From Epiperipatus broadwayi (taxonomy: Eukaryota; Onychophora; Udeonychophora; Euonychophora; Peripatidae), in contig JAQFVV010012394.1 of NCBI GenBank assembly GCA_028023455.1, positions 23,580,900-23,644,899 on the forward strand: 64,000 nt of DNA, given 5' to 3'. The notes below the pieces were generated by a model. It saw only the letters and a list, made by a program, of their open reading frames with translations, ran no database searches and had not been told where the DNA came from. The position numbers were made by a program, and so were the translations under genes. Positions within the stretch are counted from its first letter, which is position 1; each line of letters starts with the position of its first letter. This document shows, piece after piece, positions 32,905 through 45,900 of this stretch.

Positions 32905-34425
32905 TGATGAAATGAGATGCTCTTTTTTCAGAAGTTCTGCTTTGTATGTCCATGAAAAAGATACAGGCCACACTATTAATTTTGATGAAGCTAAGGTTGT
33001 CTTCTTTGAGAGAAACGAAATAAAAAGAAGAATTAAAGAATCTTTATTATTGAAAATTTATTATTCTGAAGCAATTTACTTATTTAAGAGTTCTTTTAAT
33101 ATTAAGGATGGATGGGAAGTAAATGGACTTGTGGGTAATGTCTAATATATATATATATTCAATATTCAATTAAGTTTTATTATTTTTTTAATATATGGTG
33201 TAGTTTTTATAGTTTTTTAGACTTGAGAAGTCAGCTTACAGCAGTAAAACCTTGTTAATTTACCTTTTTCTTGGCTAGTCTGGTTGAATTTTGGATTTGG
33301 GGAAATTTTAATTATTTATTGACTAGTTTAGCTTTATGTAATATTGATTAAAATATGTATATTAAATATAATTAGTAAAATACATATATGTACATAAAAA
33401 TGATTAAACTTATGGCAGTCCCCCGAACTTTTCTTGGTATGCATATAGGTTAATGGGTTCCTCCTGATGAATATAGAAGTACATCTTTGTCATTCATACT
33501 TATACATACCCCACACACATTGAATTTGTACCGTGGAGAGGAGAGATTAAGAAATAACTAAATATTAATTCTGTAGTTAATTTACCTCATCTGTATTGCA
33601 TTTCACTTCCACTGTTCCGGATTTTGAAACCAAGGAGAATTTGCTTGATCATCTGGTTCAGGTTATATTTGTATCACCAGGATATGAGTAGGTGTAAAAT
33701 AAACATATGTTTGCTAATGGGAGTGGATATGATATCATATAAAACACATGCAATGGTAATAAATATGTTGAAAGATATGACTAATTACAATTTGACTACA
33801 GAAAAATAAACAAAGAATCATACTGCAATGTTTGAATAAATTTGATAATCATATTTAGAGTGATTAGTATTTAAACAGAGAAAAATTTAAAACAAAATTG
33901 TAAAACATCCACTTAGGTGTTTAGGGTTATTCTTTGCTTACATTTGGTTTCTAACATTATCCCAAACCCTGATATGCCAAAGAATAGCCACTCGACACCT
34001 CAATCAATGTGAATAATTTTCATAGTATATATAAAATTCCCATACATTTATTTAATTAATTTAATCTCTTATACCCCTATTTGACATCATGATGGTTTAG
34101 GATGTCTTTGTTATGTACGATATTCATGCTATAAACAAGGAAGACCATTCCTGACGTAAATAATTAAAGAGATATGAAAAGAAAATATGAAAAAAGAAAC
34201 AGTTAACACAAGCATTGAAATATACAAATAAAGACAGTGTAAGTGTTATGAATATATCAGGTTTAAATTATGTATATATTAGGTAATGTCTTACCTTTCC
34301 CCTTTGATGTTGATCGGTTATTGCACAATCAAGCATACTTCATAGATTTTATTTTGTTAAGCTTACATTACAAAAGAAGATAGTTCTTCTTTATACTACT
34401 TGTCAACCTTAATATTAATCCTTTT
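32905..34425. other. Intron stretch, nothing certain
   Basis: The 77-codon plus ORF 32912-33145 has no recognisable domain and no splice context fitting DNAAF4. 33907-34000 contains weakly inverted pieces. Confidence 0.35.
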
Positions 34426-34432
34426 TGATCGG

Positions 34433-34935
34433 AGTACTGCATCTTTTGGTCAGATTAAGAACAGATATGAGACAAATAAAATGTCTGAGGTTGCACGTTG
34501 TTTTGCAAATCATAATCTTGGTTTGATTCAGGGTACTGCATCTTTTGGCCAATCCTTTGGACTGGCAACATCATCACCCCCCCTCGCACATTCCAGTGCG
34601 ACACGCTGACATGTCTAATGTAATTTAAAAATGTAATTATTATATTTTAGAAAATAATGTTGGTTCGTAAATTGAGTACTGCATCTTTTGGCCGATCCTT
34701 CGGATCGGCAAAAGCATCAGTCCCCCCATGCACATTCCAGCGCTATGCACTGACTTGTGGAATGTAATTTAAAATATTGTAATTCTTGTATTTTCAAAAA
34801 TAATGTTTTTTACAAAATAATGTCATTTTGTAAATTATTTAAAAATAGTTTTCAAAATGTTGTGAGGCACTAAAATGTATAATGTAATTTAAAAACGTAA
34901 TTATTTCATTTTAGAAAATAATGTTAAAGTTGAAA
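34433..34935 (+). repeat. Tandem array with strong hairpins
   Basis: GTACTGCATCTTTTGG starts units at 34433 (partial), 34533 and 34676; the last two are 143 bases apart. A further partial unit (TATAATGTAATTTAAAAACG) lies near 34878. Each full unit contains a hairpin; in the third it is CTTTTGGCCGATCC-TTC-GGATCGGCAAAAG, about 13 pairs with one bulge. Function unknown. Confidence 0.75.
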
Positions 34936-35859
34936 ATATAAAAAAAGGCCTGGCAACGTTATATTTGTGTTTGTTTGCATAAAAAGTACGCCCTCTCGTG
35001 GTTTCAACACGCTAAGAGAAAACTACCGAGATTATAATATCTAATATATAAATAAGTAATATAGATGATGTTCACTTTAAGTTGGCTTTAAAATTTTTAT
35101 AGAAAATATCCTAATGGCTTGTCCCAGTAATCCATGGTGGTTAATTTACGCAAAGATAGGAACTCATTAGTGATTAGAACATCAGTCAGGTAAGTTATCT
35201 TTAATAGCCTTAGATTTGGTATTTTGAAATGGAGAGTTATAAGATGAATTCATTATGAATCTGCTTGATTTTTATAGATACCGATGTAGAGTGATGGACC
35301 AATTCCATCCCAATCTCGACAAGTCCTAGATCCACAGATAATGACCCTTTTTCTCTGATGTATTCCTTGTGCTTAGCACTGCATGTTTGTTTTCACTTTT
35401 AATTATATTTGCTTTAGTAATTTGTTTCGAGTGGAGTATTGTCAATATCTCTTATCATATTGCATACTTTCAGATCTAGGTTTGTGATCTGTAGCAGGGA
35501 ATTAATGATAATTTTTAGAAATTCAAACACTTCTACTTTACTTACGAAGACTTTAACTTCAAATTGTTTATTTGGCTATATTGAGTTTTTACATTTACCC
35601 TCACTTTCTGGATATTTATATATGAGTTTTGATAATATTTCCACTCAAACTTGATTGACATTTATCTTTGAACTTTAACTTCAATTCTTTTATGTAGGAA
35701 ATTGTAGGTTCTTCCGCAGAGAGTTGATTTTTTTTTTCTCTTTTTTTTTTAACAAAAGCTTGTTGTTCAATTCAAGCATGTTCTTGCTCATCCTTTTACT
35801 TCTTCAGTGTCCAGTGGCACTCTATTGCTCACTGGATTGCAACTATCAATAACACAATA

Positions 35860-36946
35860 TAAAATAATTAATGAGGCAGCCCGGCAAGTAGATTTAAAAT
35901 GAAGATTTATTTACAGGATTATATATGAGTTAATCACTATTAATATATACAAAGTATGACTAATATACACACGCTATTATTATATATAATTAAGGGGCCC
36001 GAAGGCAGAGTAAAATAATAAAGAGATCGATACGACCTGTTATAGTTTCCTAGGTTTACTTTGGCACGTCCGGAGGTAAACCTCTCCGCAAGGCTAGGTG
36101 AAGTAAAGGAGCTGACTGGAGCACCCGAGGAAATGGCACATCTACCTTTCAAGAGCTTCACTTAGCAAGTGTCCTCTCTCAGTTCAGTATTAAATCCATT
36201 ACTTGTCACGCCTTGATTTTGGAGTAGTCTCCCTTCGTTGGCCATCCGCTGTCCACATCGTGGTCATCTCTCTAGTTCCTATACGATACCTGATTAGATA
36301 ATGCCATGCTTTAGCATTGTCTATTTTAAGCAATGGCTTTGTTTACATTATCTAATCCTTCTTGATAAATTACTTTTAGTTTAGCGTTAATATATCATTT
36401 AATTATTTACAATACAATATTAGAAATCAGTTAATTTTACATTTATTTTTATTACTAGTTAAACGTATTTTGTATATACACGCATATACACACACATTAG
36501 CACTTCATTGTTGATATTATTTTTACTAAGTATTAATGTAAATAATTTGTTAATAACAATAAGAAAAATTTTTTTTTTCTATTTTTTTATTTGATTTTTC
36601 TCTACTTTAATATTATTAGTTTTTTTATTTATTTCTTGATTGCGTTTGCTCATCCCATCTAGTAGGTATTGTTGTCTTGTGGTTGCAATCATAATATATT
36701 TAATAGTAGCAATTGTAAGTAGTTAGTTGTTATGTCTGCTTGATAGATTAGTTTAAATCTTTGTTTATTGTTTATTTACTTTAGGATTTTAAATGTAGAT
36801 TATAGTTATGATTTATCAATTTGTGTGCCGTAATGTTTACTAATCTGGTAATTACTGAATAATGTTAACATCATGGGTCTTGAATTAGGGTTAGACCTCA
36901 TGGTGTGTACTACATATTGGAGGGGTGTAGGAGGTATTCGTAACAA
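35860..36946 (-). mobile_element. Possible LTR-like element, minus orientation
   Basis: Read on the minus strand the block begins TGTTACGAATACCTCC next to (AT)n, like the end of the 27639-29807 element. It includes a GC-richer core (36000-36300) and CCGGGCTGCC near the far end. The other boundary was not found (35622 is one weak candidate). Confidence 0.35.
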
Positions 36947-37040
36947 TATATATATATTTACAAATAATCTATAAAAAAACAATAATAATAATACGTTAAT
37001 TTGGAAAATTTTATTATTTTAATTTTTTTTTTTGTAACAG

Positions 37041-37147
37041 GATTATTGGATTATGAAGCAGCTCTGAAACTGGATTCTTCCAATGAATGTCTGAAGAAGG
37101 ATATTGATAAAATTCGAAACATCATTGAAGGAAATGCAAACATTTAA
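37041..37147 (+). CDS. DNAAF4: DNAAF4 last coding exon with stop
   Basis: The exon completes TPR 3 (LLDYEAALKLDSSN) and gives the family's C-terminal helix (DIDKIRNIIEGN). It ends ANI-stop at TAA 37145-37147. The acceptor is a T-tract ending TAACAG at 37040. The vertebrate end (DAEKIRNVIQG) aligns directly, so the C-terminus is full length. Confidence 0.96.
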
Positions 37148-37148
37148 A

Positions 37149-37154
37149 AATAAA
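37149..37154 (+). terminator. AATAAA polyadenylation signal of DNAAF4
   Basis: AATAAA starts one base after the stop codon. If used, it would give a 3' UTR of only about 20-30 bases. Other AT-rich hexamers follow, so the real cleavage site is an inference. Confidence 0.5.
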
Positions 37155-37204
37155 ATTATTTTACTTAAATGTTCTATTTATTTAAAATATGAAAATATAC
37201 AAAT

Positions 37205-37372
37205 ATCTGTATTTTGATTTACATATATACACATCTTACTTTGTTATTTTATTCCTTAAGGAAATGTAATTATTAATAATCAATTTAACATTAATTTGAT
37301 TATTAATAATTAAATTTTCTTAGAGATAAAATATCAAAGATATATGTGTATATATGTAAATCAAAATGGGGA
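37205..37372. repeat. Palindrome just downstream of DNAAF4 stop
   Basis: ATTTTGATTTACATATATAC and complement, plus inner AATTATTAATAATCAA arms. It begins about 60 bases after the stop codon. Confidence 0.75.
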
Positions 37373-37544
37373 AATTTGTCTCCTAAAAAACAAAGTAATT
37401 ACTTATAAGTAGCCGAGAAGTTATTTCTGTAATTTAAAAAATATATTAATTAGATTTAACATTTAAAAATAAAAACAAGAGATTAGTAAACTAACTAAAA
37501 CTTATATAAAGTTTACTATTCCTTAATTAATTAAAATGTAAAGA

Positions 37545-38040
37545 CTCGTAAACGGACCAGATTCATTCTGGTAAGAATTTGAAAACACATACAAATTAAT
37601 CTGGTAATTAAAAATTCTGTAAACATACAGAAATTAATAATGAAGTATTGCAAGAGGGATATTAACATCAAACAAGGGAAAGTTGAGAAAAAAAAAACTG
37701 GAAAGTAGAGTTAATAGAGTCCACTTAACAATATAACACTGCAGTGTTTTGTAAGAACTTGCCAAATGTAATTCTCTCTGCGAATCTGGTTGGTCTGTAG
37801 GCATAGATAACAAATTCAGACTGGGACTTAATCCAATCTTATTGCTTTTTAGGAAAGCCTTTGATTAAGGGGATTGTATATACTTAATTAGTCTCTATGT
37901 AAATATATATATAAGTTTGAGAATTATTTTGTAATAATATCTATATGTTGAAGATAATGTATAAGTTTTATATTCAAATCTGTAAATAGTTATATATTAA
38001 ATAATTCTTGAATTTACAGCCATGTTGTTTTTCATATACT
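37545..38040. repeat. Dispersed repeat, copy 1
   Basis: GGGATATTAACATCAAACAA, CTTGCCAAATGTAATTCTCT and ATTAAATAATTCTTGAATTT align in order with 48415-48720 and 49945-49965. Family unknown. Confidence 0.55.
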
Positions 38041-38224
38041 TTTATTTGGTGTTTCTCGTTTAACTAAAATTAAACTAACGGTCCATGAACAGTCTGTGAG
38101 AAGATTAAAATAAATCACTGGTCAATGTAACAAATTAAGTCATTATGTTATTATTAAAATAAGCATATGCTCATTTGAATCTGTAAAAGCACAATTTAAT
38201 AAATGCTTTATCGGGATATAGTAC

Positions 38225-38350
38225 TCTGCATGGTTTGGTATAATTGGTAGAGCTTCTGATTTGGGATCGGGATATCTCAGGATCTATTCTGGTGCTCACA
38301 GTTCTGGCACTTGAACCTCTTACGAACTCCCGAGCAATAAAGCCATTAGC
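38225..38350 (+). repeat. tRNA-derived SINE, same family as 12670
   Basis: A-box-like GGTATAATTGGTAGAGC and 3' block CTTACGAACTCCCGAGCAAT AAAGCCATT match the copies at 12480-12595 and 12670-12795. Confidence 0.7.
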
Positions 38351-38945
38351 AATTTTTTTTAAAGGTACATAGTAATATAGAAATTGATTGACTAAGTTTT
38401 TCTCATTAATAAAATAAGGATAAGCTTTATTAATCAAATATTAGGGAAGAGCTGTCTTTCATTGAGGTAAATGAGATTTAATTTATATTTCATTCCAGGC
38501 CACTCAAGGCAAGTTTTCTAACTTCCTGTCAAAAAAAGATATCAGACAAAGGAAGAGGGAATAACAGATTAAGATGTGACCCTCCATAGTTTCACTAAAG
38601 ATCGTATTTATAGAGAATACCTGAACAATTTTTGTTAGGAATGAGTGATATGTTTTGTCAACAGCTATTAGTAGACCTGAAATGACATAAATAAGTTTGA
38701 AAGGGAGTCTTAGTATACAAAATTGTGATGTGACAATATTAAAGAATTGGAATTGAATATAAAACTAGAAAGGACATGCATAGAGTCATTCAGACAATTT
38801 TCTCTCATGCATATAAATCCAAAAATATAGAACAAATGAATAAGAAAGAATGTTTCAAACAAAACTTTTTGTGGATAGATCAATCATTAGTCTGAAAATT
38901 ACAAATGGGTATATGAAATTTGTAGCTGCAATTGGAAAGGCTTCT
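38351..38945. other. Intergenic stretch, nothing recognised
   Basis: Ordinary AT-rich DNA between a SINE and a family A copy. Confidence 0.4.
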
Positions 38946-38949
38946 AGCT

Positions 38950-39290
38950 AGAATTAACCATAAAAACATTGACAAACTCTCCATTCTGTAATGCCATCCA
39001 GTGCAAGCCTCAATAATCAATGGATACAGAAAGGTTTGTGCATAAAATCCTTATCTAGTTCCTATTCATCCTAGGTGCATTGCTCTCAGATTCAAGGCTA
39101 CTTGCTAATGAGAGACACAAGCTAGAAACTATCGCATGAGTAGGGATTAGATATGGATTTTATAACAAATCTCACATCCATTGATTACTAAGGCTTACAT
39201 TGCATGACACTATTGTAAGGAGAATTTACTACTGTATCAACAGCTTGTGTAAGTGTAAGAAATGGTGTTCATGTGTTTTAGTGGATCTAT
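38950..39290. repeat. Degenerate family A palindrome
   Basis: GACAAACTCTCCATTCTGTA, TGTGCATAAAATCCTTATCT and the complementary arm near 39150-39230 are recognisable at about 80 percent. The tail GTAAGAAATGGTGTTCATGT is on the right. Confidence 0.7.
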
Positions 39291-39429
39291 ACCAATCGTG
39301 CTCATGGAATAATGATGACTGGCTTTTTAAAAACCAAGTATAGATACTGAACTGAGTTCAGATTTATATGATTACACAAGCAAATGAGTTTGGATTGAAA
39401 AGATTATTGTTTTCATCTTCAGATCATAG

Positions 39430-40060
39430 CTTTATAGTTAACTAAATAGGTAAAAGATGTTTGCTGAAGGATTGTATTAGATCCTAAAATCTAGGTACAG
39501 AGCTCTTAGGTTCAAGGTTTTTCACTGATGAAAACCACAAGCTAGTAACTCATCTGGGAATATTGGATGAATAGACACTAGATAGGGATTTTGTGCAACA
39601 AGAGAGTATACACGTAAATGGAAAACTATGGGTGATTTAGTCTATAAATTATGTAATGAAGGAATAGAAAATATTAGACATTTGTTAATTGAATGTAAAT
39701 GCTTGAAAACAGAAAGAGCACATATAATGAAGTTATGGGAAAATAAATATGAAAAAAGTGATTATACAGAAAGTAGATTATTGTTTTTTATGCTGGGTTT
39801 GGAAAAATATAAGGGGGATTTAGATATAAAGGCTGTAGAGTTGACAAAGATTCAGTTGTGGAAATGGGATGGAACAGAATATGGGAAAAATTAGACTGGG
39901 GAATGTAAAATTAAGTAGCTAACAAGTTTTTCTTGGTATAATTGCTGAGAGATTCTTGACTTCATTTAAGGAGTAGCTACAGTACATCACATCACATTAC
40001 TGTATTAACAGCTTATGTAAGTATAGAAAATCATGGTCATGTGATATTTTGGTGTTTTTA
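39430..40060. repeat. Degenerate family A copy split by a LINE fragment
   Basis: Arm sequence (TTAGATCCTAAAATCTAGGT … GATAGGGATTTTGTGCA) stops at 39597 and resumes as ATTACTGTATTAACAGC with the tail at 40005-40050. The intervening 39600-39995 is LINE 3' end. Confidence 0.6.
39600..39995 (+). mobile_element. LINE 3'-end fragment (same family as 42930-46110)
   Basis: The plus strand reads YTRKWKTMGDLVYKLCNEGI, ENIRHLLIECKCLKTERAH and KIQLWKWDGTEYGKN-stop, with IECKC…H-like zinc-knuckle spacing. It matches the minus strand at 42940-43350 at about 90 percent and shares the 3' tail (…GAGATTCTTGACT). 5'-truncated. Confidence 0.82.
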
Positions 40061-42130
40061 TGGAATGAATCATACAAATTTAAAATTAGAGAAAAATAAA
40101 ACTGATACTTAGAAAAAATTTATAAAATCTTTAGTAATTAAAAATGCTAAAAGTCAGCCGTATGAGAAGCGGATGTTAAAGTATATATATATTGCAACAA
40201 CTTGGTTACATAACTACATTAGAAAAAAATGAAGAAATAATTAGATAGTTGGCAGCATATTCCTCAGGTTTGAGAATTTAAAAAAAAAAATTTATTAATG
40301 GGAGAAAAAATATTTAAATTTTCTTAGACCTATTTTTATTAAAGGCATTATTTAACTTAATCATTGTAAAATCCCCATATGATAGTATGAAATTTAAGTA
40401 TTTATTTAAAATAAAAGGGAAGAGCAAAAATAGGATTTTAATAATTTTGTAAATTTTAATTTATTAGAGTTGTTTTCCTTTCTTTATCTCTATTTAATGA
40501 AATGAAAAAAATCAAATCAATGCAATTAACAGATTATCTTGATGGGTTTTTTTGCAAGATTTGATTTTTAATTATAAAGGAATGTCAAGAATTTTATGTT
40601 GTTAAATTCTTGTTCTTAATTTGTTTTTAATCTATGATTAAGGAGATAATTAGCCGAACAATTGTTTTTATGAAATTTTATTTAATTGGTTCTCATGAAA
40701 ATTGTCATGTAAGAGACATTGTAATTGACTGATAGGCAAGATTGTCTAAGAAAAAAATATAGAACAGATTATTGCTAACTTAACTGTTGAAGAGAGCAGT
40801 CAAATCTTAAATCTGCTGCTGAAAAAGATAGTAGAAGAAATTATTTCTAACTTAGCTTTTGACGAGAGAACAATCCAAGCTTAATTCAGCTGATACCAAG
40901 CAATTGAATAAAATAGCAGTTTTTTTATAGCAATCTTTTAGCATACTATGAGTTTAGCACTAAAAATGGATTTATATAATGAAAACTATATGCTAAGTTC
41001 AGCTAAAAAGCTAGACATCACCTTCCTCCATGTAACCTACCTTCACTGGAAGAAAATGTAGGGAAGGTAAAAACCCCTTAAGTAGTCTGCAGTCTTGCCT
41101 TCGACCAAAAGCAATGAGTCTCTGTCTCACCTGGAAATTCAAGAGAAAAACTAAATGGATAAAAATGAAAGGACAAATTTAACCACACCCATGTTTGGAA
41201 TCCTTCAAGAAGAAACTCCATTAGAAAAAACTGAAATTGCAAACTGGAAAGGCTTTTATAGACAATAGCATCATGGCTATAAATATTTTCTTATTATACG
41301 TGCACACTATTTTTTTTTTATTAATAGAATTTTTTTTTTGTTTCATAAATATGTTTTTTTTCTCTCAATTTGCCCTCTGGGTAGAATCAAAGATAGCAAT
41401 CTTTGATTTTTTTTTTTGTGAACATAGTTAATAACTTAAAAAATTTAAAGAAAGAACCGAATGAATTTAAAGTTAATCCATGAATAAAATGTATTTTTTT
41501 TGACGAAATGGATGTTTGGAATTATCTACTATCATGTCATTTTTGTTGTTGTTATTAATTAGATATTAAATATTTTTTAAAAAAATATTATTTCTAGTCT
41601 CAATTACTTTATCCAATTCCTGTTTCTTAACATGCAGAGTGTGTGTGACCTTATATTATGATAGCTTATATTCTAAGATTTAGTTTTTTTCTTGATGATC
41701 CCAATAAAACTAGTTATTTATAAGTAGGGGAAGCACATGAATTGATTAAGATTATTTATAATGAGCTAATTTATTTAGCTCCTTCATGCTCCCAATAATA
41801 AATTATGGTGTTCTTGCTTCCTGGGCTATATTTGTGCATAAGAGCTATATGGGATATGGAGTTTATATTTAGTGTATGGGCATCCAGATGATGATAATAA
41901 TTCTTGGTTTGGTGTGAAGCAGATATTTTCCAAGTCCAAGCACTATCTTTTATTTAGTCTGGTCTTTATAAATTTTATTTTTTTAACTTGAGGATAAAAA
42001 TACAATTCTTCAGATTCCTCATGGTTTAAACCCCAATTTTCTGGAGAGTTACCAATGACTAACCAATTTAGGGCAGTTGATGTTAATGTACTGGTGACCA
42101 TTACCCCAGGTACAACTCCCTATTTCCCTG
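40061..42130. other. Intergenic stretch, no gene recognised
   Basis: AT-rich; several T-runs. 41020-41160 is less biased but has no motif I recognise. Confidence 0.4.
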
Positions 42131-42139
42131 TAGCATTAC

Positions 42140-42480
42140 AATATATATGATTATGTTATTGAAATAAAATTGGATAGTGGTGTTAATGGAAATATTGAAA
42201 CAAATCATAAAAGTGATTCATTGAAAATTTTGAAAGTACAAATATAAGAGTTATGGATGTAAGTGAAAATGAAATTCACATACAAGGAAAATTTGATGTA
42301 TCTATAAAACTTAATAAAAACAGAAAAAGTTACCATTAAATATGGTTAATAAAAAGAAAATTCTATATTGGGAAGTGAGTGATTGGTCAAGCAAAATGAA
42401 ATTTAATATCACAAATAAAATTTTATTAAAGAGTTAAATTACATTTGATTGGAAAACAGATGAATAAACATACAAGTCAC
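42140..42480 (+). pseudogene. Possible retropepsin-like fragment
   Basis: The plus strand reads KLDSGVNGNIET, then NIRVMDVSENEIHIQGKFDV and KMKFNITNKILL with stops between. L-D-S/T-G plus a later I-x-I-x-G-K run is the order seen in LTR-element aspartic proteases. No RT or integrase was found next to it. Confidence 0.3.
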
Positions 42481-42929
42481 CAACAATTGCAGAAATGGAT
42501 CAGTAATGGGTGAAGTCTTTAACTGCCTAACAATCTTCATATTGGTTTTTTTTTTGGTGATTGGTGACAAAAAGAAAATATAGTTAAAAGATGGATAGCA
42601 ATGGATGATAAGGTAGGAAAAAAAAACATAGGAGTTGATTCGCCAATATCAAATAGGTATTGTGTGAGCAGCATGTAGATAGATATATATGATGAGCAAG
42701 TTTAAATCAAAATATGGAAAATACACAAAGAATTGAAACCATTACAGTAAAGCAAACTTAACCCAAAAACAAATTTCATGACCAAAAACTACAAAACTTT
42801 TGCAAATAATACATCTACTCTTGAAAATCAGCGGAAACTATCATAAAAGTGATATATTCACATATCATGGATACACTGAAACCATTATGGTTAATGAAAT
42901 TGATTTTATAGTGTACCAGTGAAAAGATG

Positions 42930-45900
42930 GTGATGTGATGTTCCGTGGCTTCTCCTTAAACAGAGTCAAGAATCTCCAACAATTATGCCCAGAGAAACCT
43001 GTTAGCCATTTTATTTTCCATTCCCCAGTCTAAGTTTTCCCATATTCTGTTCCATCCCATTTCCACAACATAATCTTTGTCAACTCTATGGCCTTTATAT
43101 CTAAATCTCCCTTATCTTTTCCCTAACCTAGCATAAAAACCAATAATCCATTTTCTGTATAATCACTTTTTTCATATTTATTCTTCCATAACTTCATTAT
43201 ATGTGTCCTTTCTGTTTTCAAGCATTTACATTCAATTAACAGATGCCTAATATTTTCTATTCCTTCCTTATATAATTTACAGACCAAATCACCCATATTT
43301 TTCCACTTACATGTATATTCTCTTGTTGCTAAAGATCCCATTCGAGCCTTAAACAATAATCTACTTTCCTTACTATTATCATATATAAACTCGCACCTAA
43401 TATTCTGTTTATTTTTACATATATTTTAAATTTTTACTCTAGTTTTCCATCTCTCTAACTTCCTATTCTTTATTAATAAATCTAGTCTTTTATCCCATTC
43501 CTTACCACTATAACACTCAACAATCATCCTAACACAACCATCTCATCTTTTGTATAAATATACTGATATAAATTCTTTATCCAAATCTTTTGCATACTGC
43601 ATTACCTTTTTCACCCATCTTGTTACCTGTCCTTTACTCATAACCCAATTAAATACTATTTTGGCTATTCTTTTATTATCCATAAACTGCAATCTACCAA
43701 ACATTTTCATTTTATTTTTGCATCTCTCATATAAAAACTTGACCATCCCATTTCTCCTTGAATTGCCTCCCTTGCTGTCCATACATCTGCATCAAATGCA
43801 TGTCTTCCTACTTCTTTTTGAACTTTTTCTAAGTAATTTAATACCCCTTTACTAACACATAATGCATCATTACCATGTGTTAACGCTGCTATTGCAACTC
43901 CCATATAATTCTAGCTATATCATATTTATTATATAAAAACACTGTTAATTTCTTTATCAATTCCTTTCTTTTATTTGCTTCATTTATCATTTTTTTCTCC
44001 CAACCATCCAAATAATTTTTCTGATTACTTAAAATAATTCCCAAATAACTATATTCACCACACTTAACTTAATATCTCCCAATAAAAATTCTATATCTTC
44101 TCTTTCCCCAGTATTAACCATCATTATATTTGATTTTTCTTCACTAAATTTAATCCCCATCTCTTTACCCACCCTTGCACATGTCCTCAACATAACTTCC
44201 ATATCTTCTCTTTTTTCTGCACACAAAAATATATCATCCACAAAAAAAAGACCTGACAAAATATATACTCCCTTACTACCTATTAACGGTATTTCTATCC
44301 CTCTTCCTAATCTTTCTATTGCTCTTTCCATTTCATTCAAATACAACACAAACAAAATAGGTGACATAGGGCATCCTTGCCTTAGTCCCACCCCATTTTT
44401 AACTTTAACTGATTCTATATTCCCTAATTGATATATATATAATAATTATTTTCATATAATTTCTTAATATCCACTAAAGCTTCATCCATTCCCAAATTTG
44501 CTAAACTTATCCATAATCTATTTCTATTTACTCTATCATATGCCTTCTCTATATCTATAAAACTCATATATAACTTTATCTGCATTCCTACTCATATCCA
44601 TAAGTTGTGTAACTACAAATAAACTATCTCCTATACGCCTATCTAATCTAAAACCTCCTTGCATTTCACCCACTACATTATTCCCTTCCATCCATTTTAC
44701 AACTTTACTAGCCACCATATACGAGAAAACTTTATATAAAACTGATGTTACCGCTATCAGTCTATAATTATTCAACTTTCTATGATCCTTACCCTTTCCT
44801 TTAAATAATAACCTTACTCTTGTATTACTCCAACTACTTGGGAAAACTCTATTCTGTGCCATCTTATTAAAACAGGATAATAACTTTACTTTTGCCCTAT
44901 ATCCTAAATTCATTACCATCTCTGCTGCCCATCCATCTAAACCTCTTGCCTTTCCACTTTTCAATTTCTTCTCTAACTCATTCAGTTAATTTTCTGTAAA
45001 TGTAATATTTCCATTACTATATTCTTTCATGTTTTCTATCACTCTATCCTTCACATCTAACATCTTTTCTATATTCATTACATATCTATTTAAGATTCTC
45101 TCTAAATCTTCTCTAGAGCTATACTCTATTCCCTCATCATCTAGTAATTCGATCTCTCTCCCCCTACATTTCTCCTTTTAATGTAATTCCAAAAATTTTT
45201 ATATACTCCAACAATTTACTATTCAATTTCATTGTCTTCTATAATTATCTATTTTAGCCAATTTCTTCTTTTCTAAGTATTTTTCCCATTTAGCATTAAT
45301 ATCTTTTTCACTTTCCTTGTTCTTAATAACACACTTATATTCTTTACATGCTTCTTTCCTCTCTTTTACACTTTTACTAATTCTTATTTTTTATTACTTT
45401 TATTTTTCTGAATATTCTCACCTAAAACCCTATTTGTCACTTTTCTACTTCTTTACACCAGTCCTTATACTCATCCCCAACCAACTCTTCTGTGATTTCT
45501 TCAACTTGTATTTTATACTCTTCCAACTAATCCTTATCATTCACTCTCCATCTACATCTTTCACTATTATTTCTACTTTTATTTCTATTCTCCATCACAT
45601 TACTAACCATTTCAATTACAATGAAGTTATGATCACTAGTGCATACTTTTTCTTCATTATTAAACACCTTAATTTTCCATATTTTATTCATTCCCTCTTT
45701 CTCTACCAATAGATAATCTATTGTGTGAAATATATTATTTCTAGACCATGTGTATTGTCCCTCATAAATATTTAATAAATTTCCAATACTCAAATTCACT
45801 TTCTGACAAAAATTCTTCAAAAGTTGTCCATTTTTATTATCTACATCATCAATTTCTTCAAGATATCCAATTCATATCCCCTATAACCATTATTCTCTTC

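Larger units (their letters stand above)
663..37147 (+). other. DNAAF4: DNAAF4 (DYX1C1) gene span, 3' part, eight coding exons
   Basis: The spliced product is a dynein axonemal assembly factor, a cytoplasmic co-chaperone that links HSP90/HSP70 to pre-assembly of axonemal dynein arms in motile cilia and sperm flagella. Eight exons (663-796, 7049-7301, 12904-13031, 21434-21528, 25300-25380, 25470-25542, 30184-30289, 37041-37147) join in frame at GT-AG junctions to about 325 residues. Recognition rests on the family signatures TPRVFPSAARESK, YSNRAACHLKLRNL and [19 protein letters not shown]. Vertebrate DNAAF4 is about 420 residues, so the missing ~100 are the N-terminal CS (p23-like) domain, encoded upstream of the window. 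No frameshift or stop interrupts the exons, so the gene looks functional. All seven complete introns in the window except one exceed 3 kb and are filled with mobile elements. Confidence 0.95.

Noticed and set aside
33463-33480. CCTGATGAATATAGAAG as a hammerhead core
   Set aside because: Only four to five bases separate the two boxes, too few for stem II.
43550-43855. 101-codon plus-strand ORF
   Set aside because: It is antisense to the LINE coding region at 42930-46110; its Leu/Phe-rich sequence is a reverse-strand shadow.
45317-45712. 131-codon plus-strand ORF rich in Phe, Leu and Ile
   Set aside because: It lies opposite the LINE endonuclease region and has no domain; membrane-like composition is a by-product of A-rich coding on the other strand.
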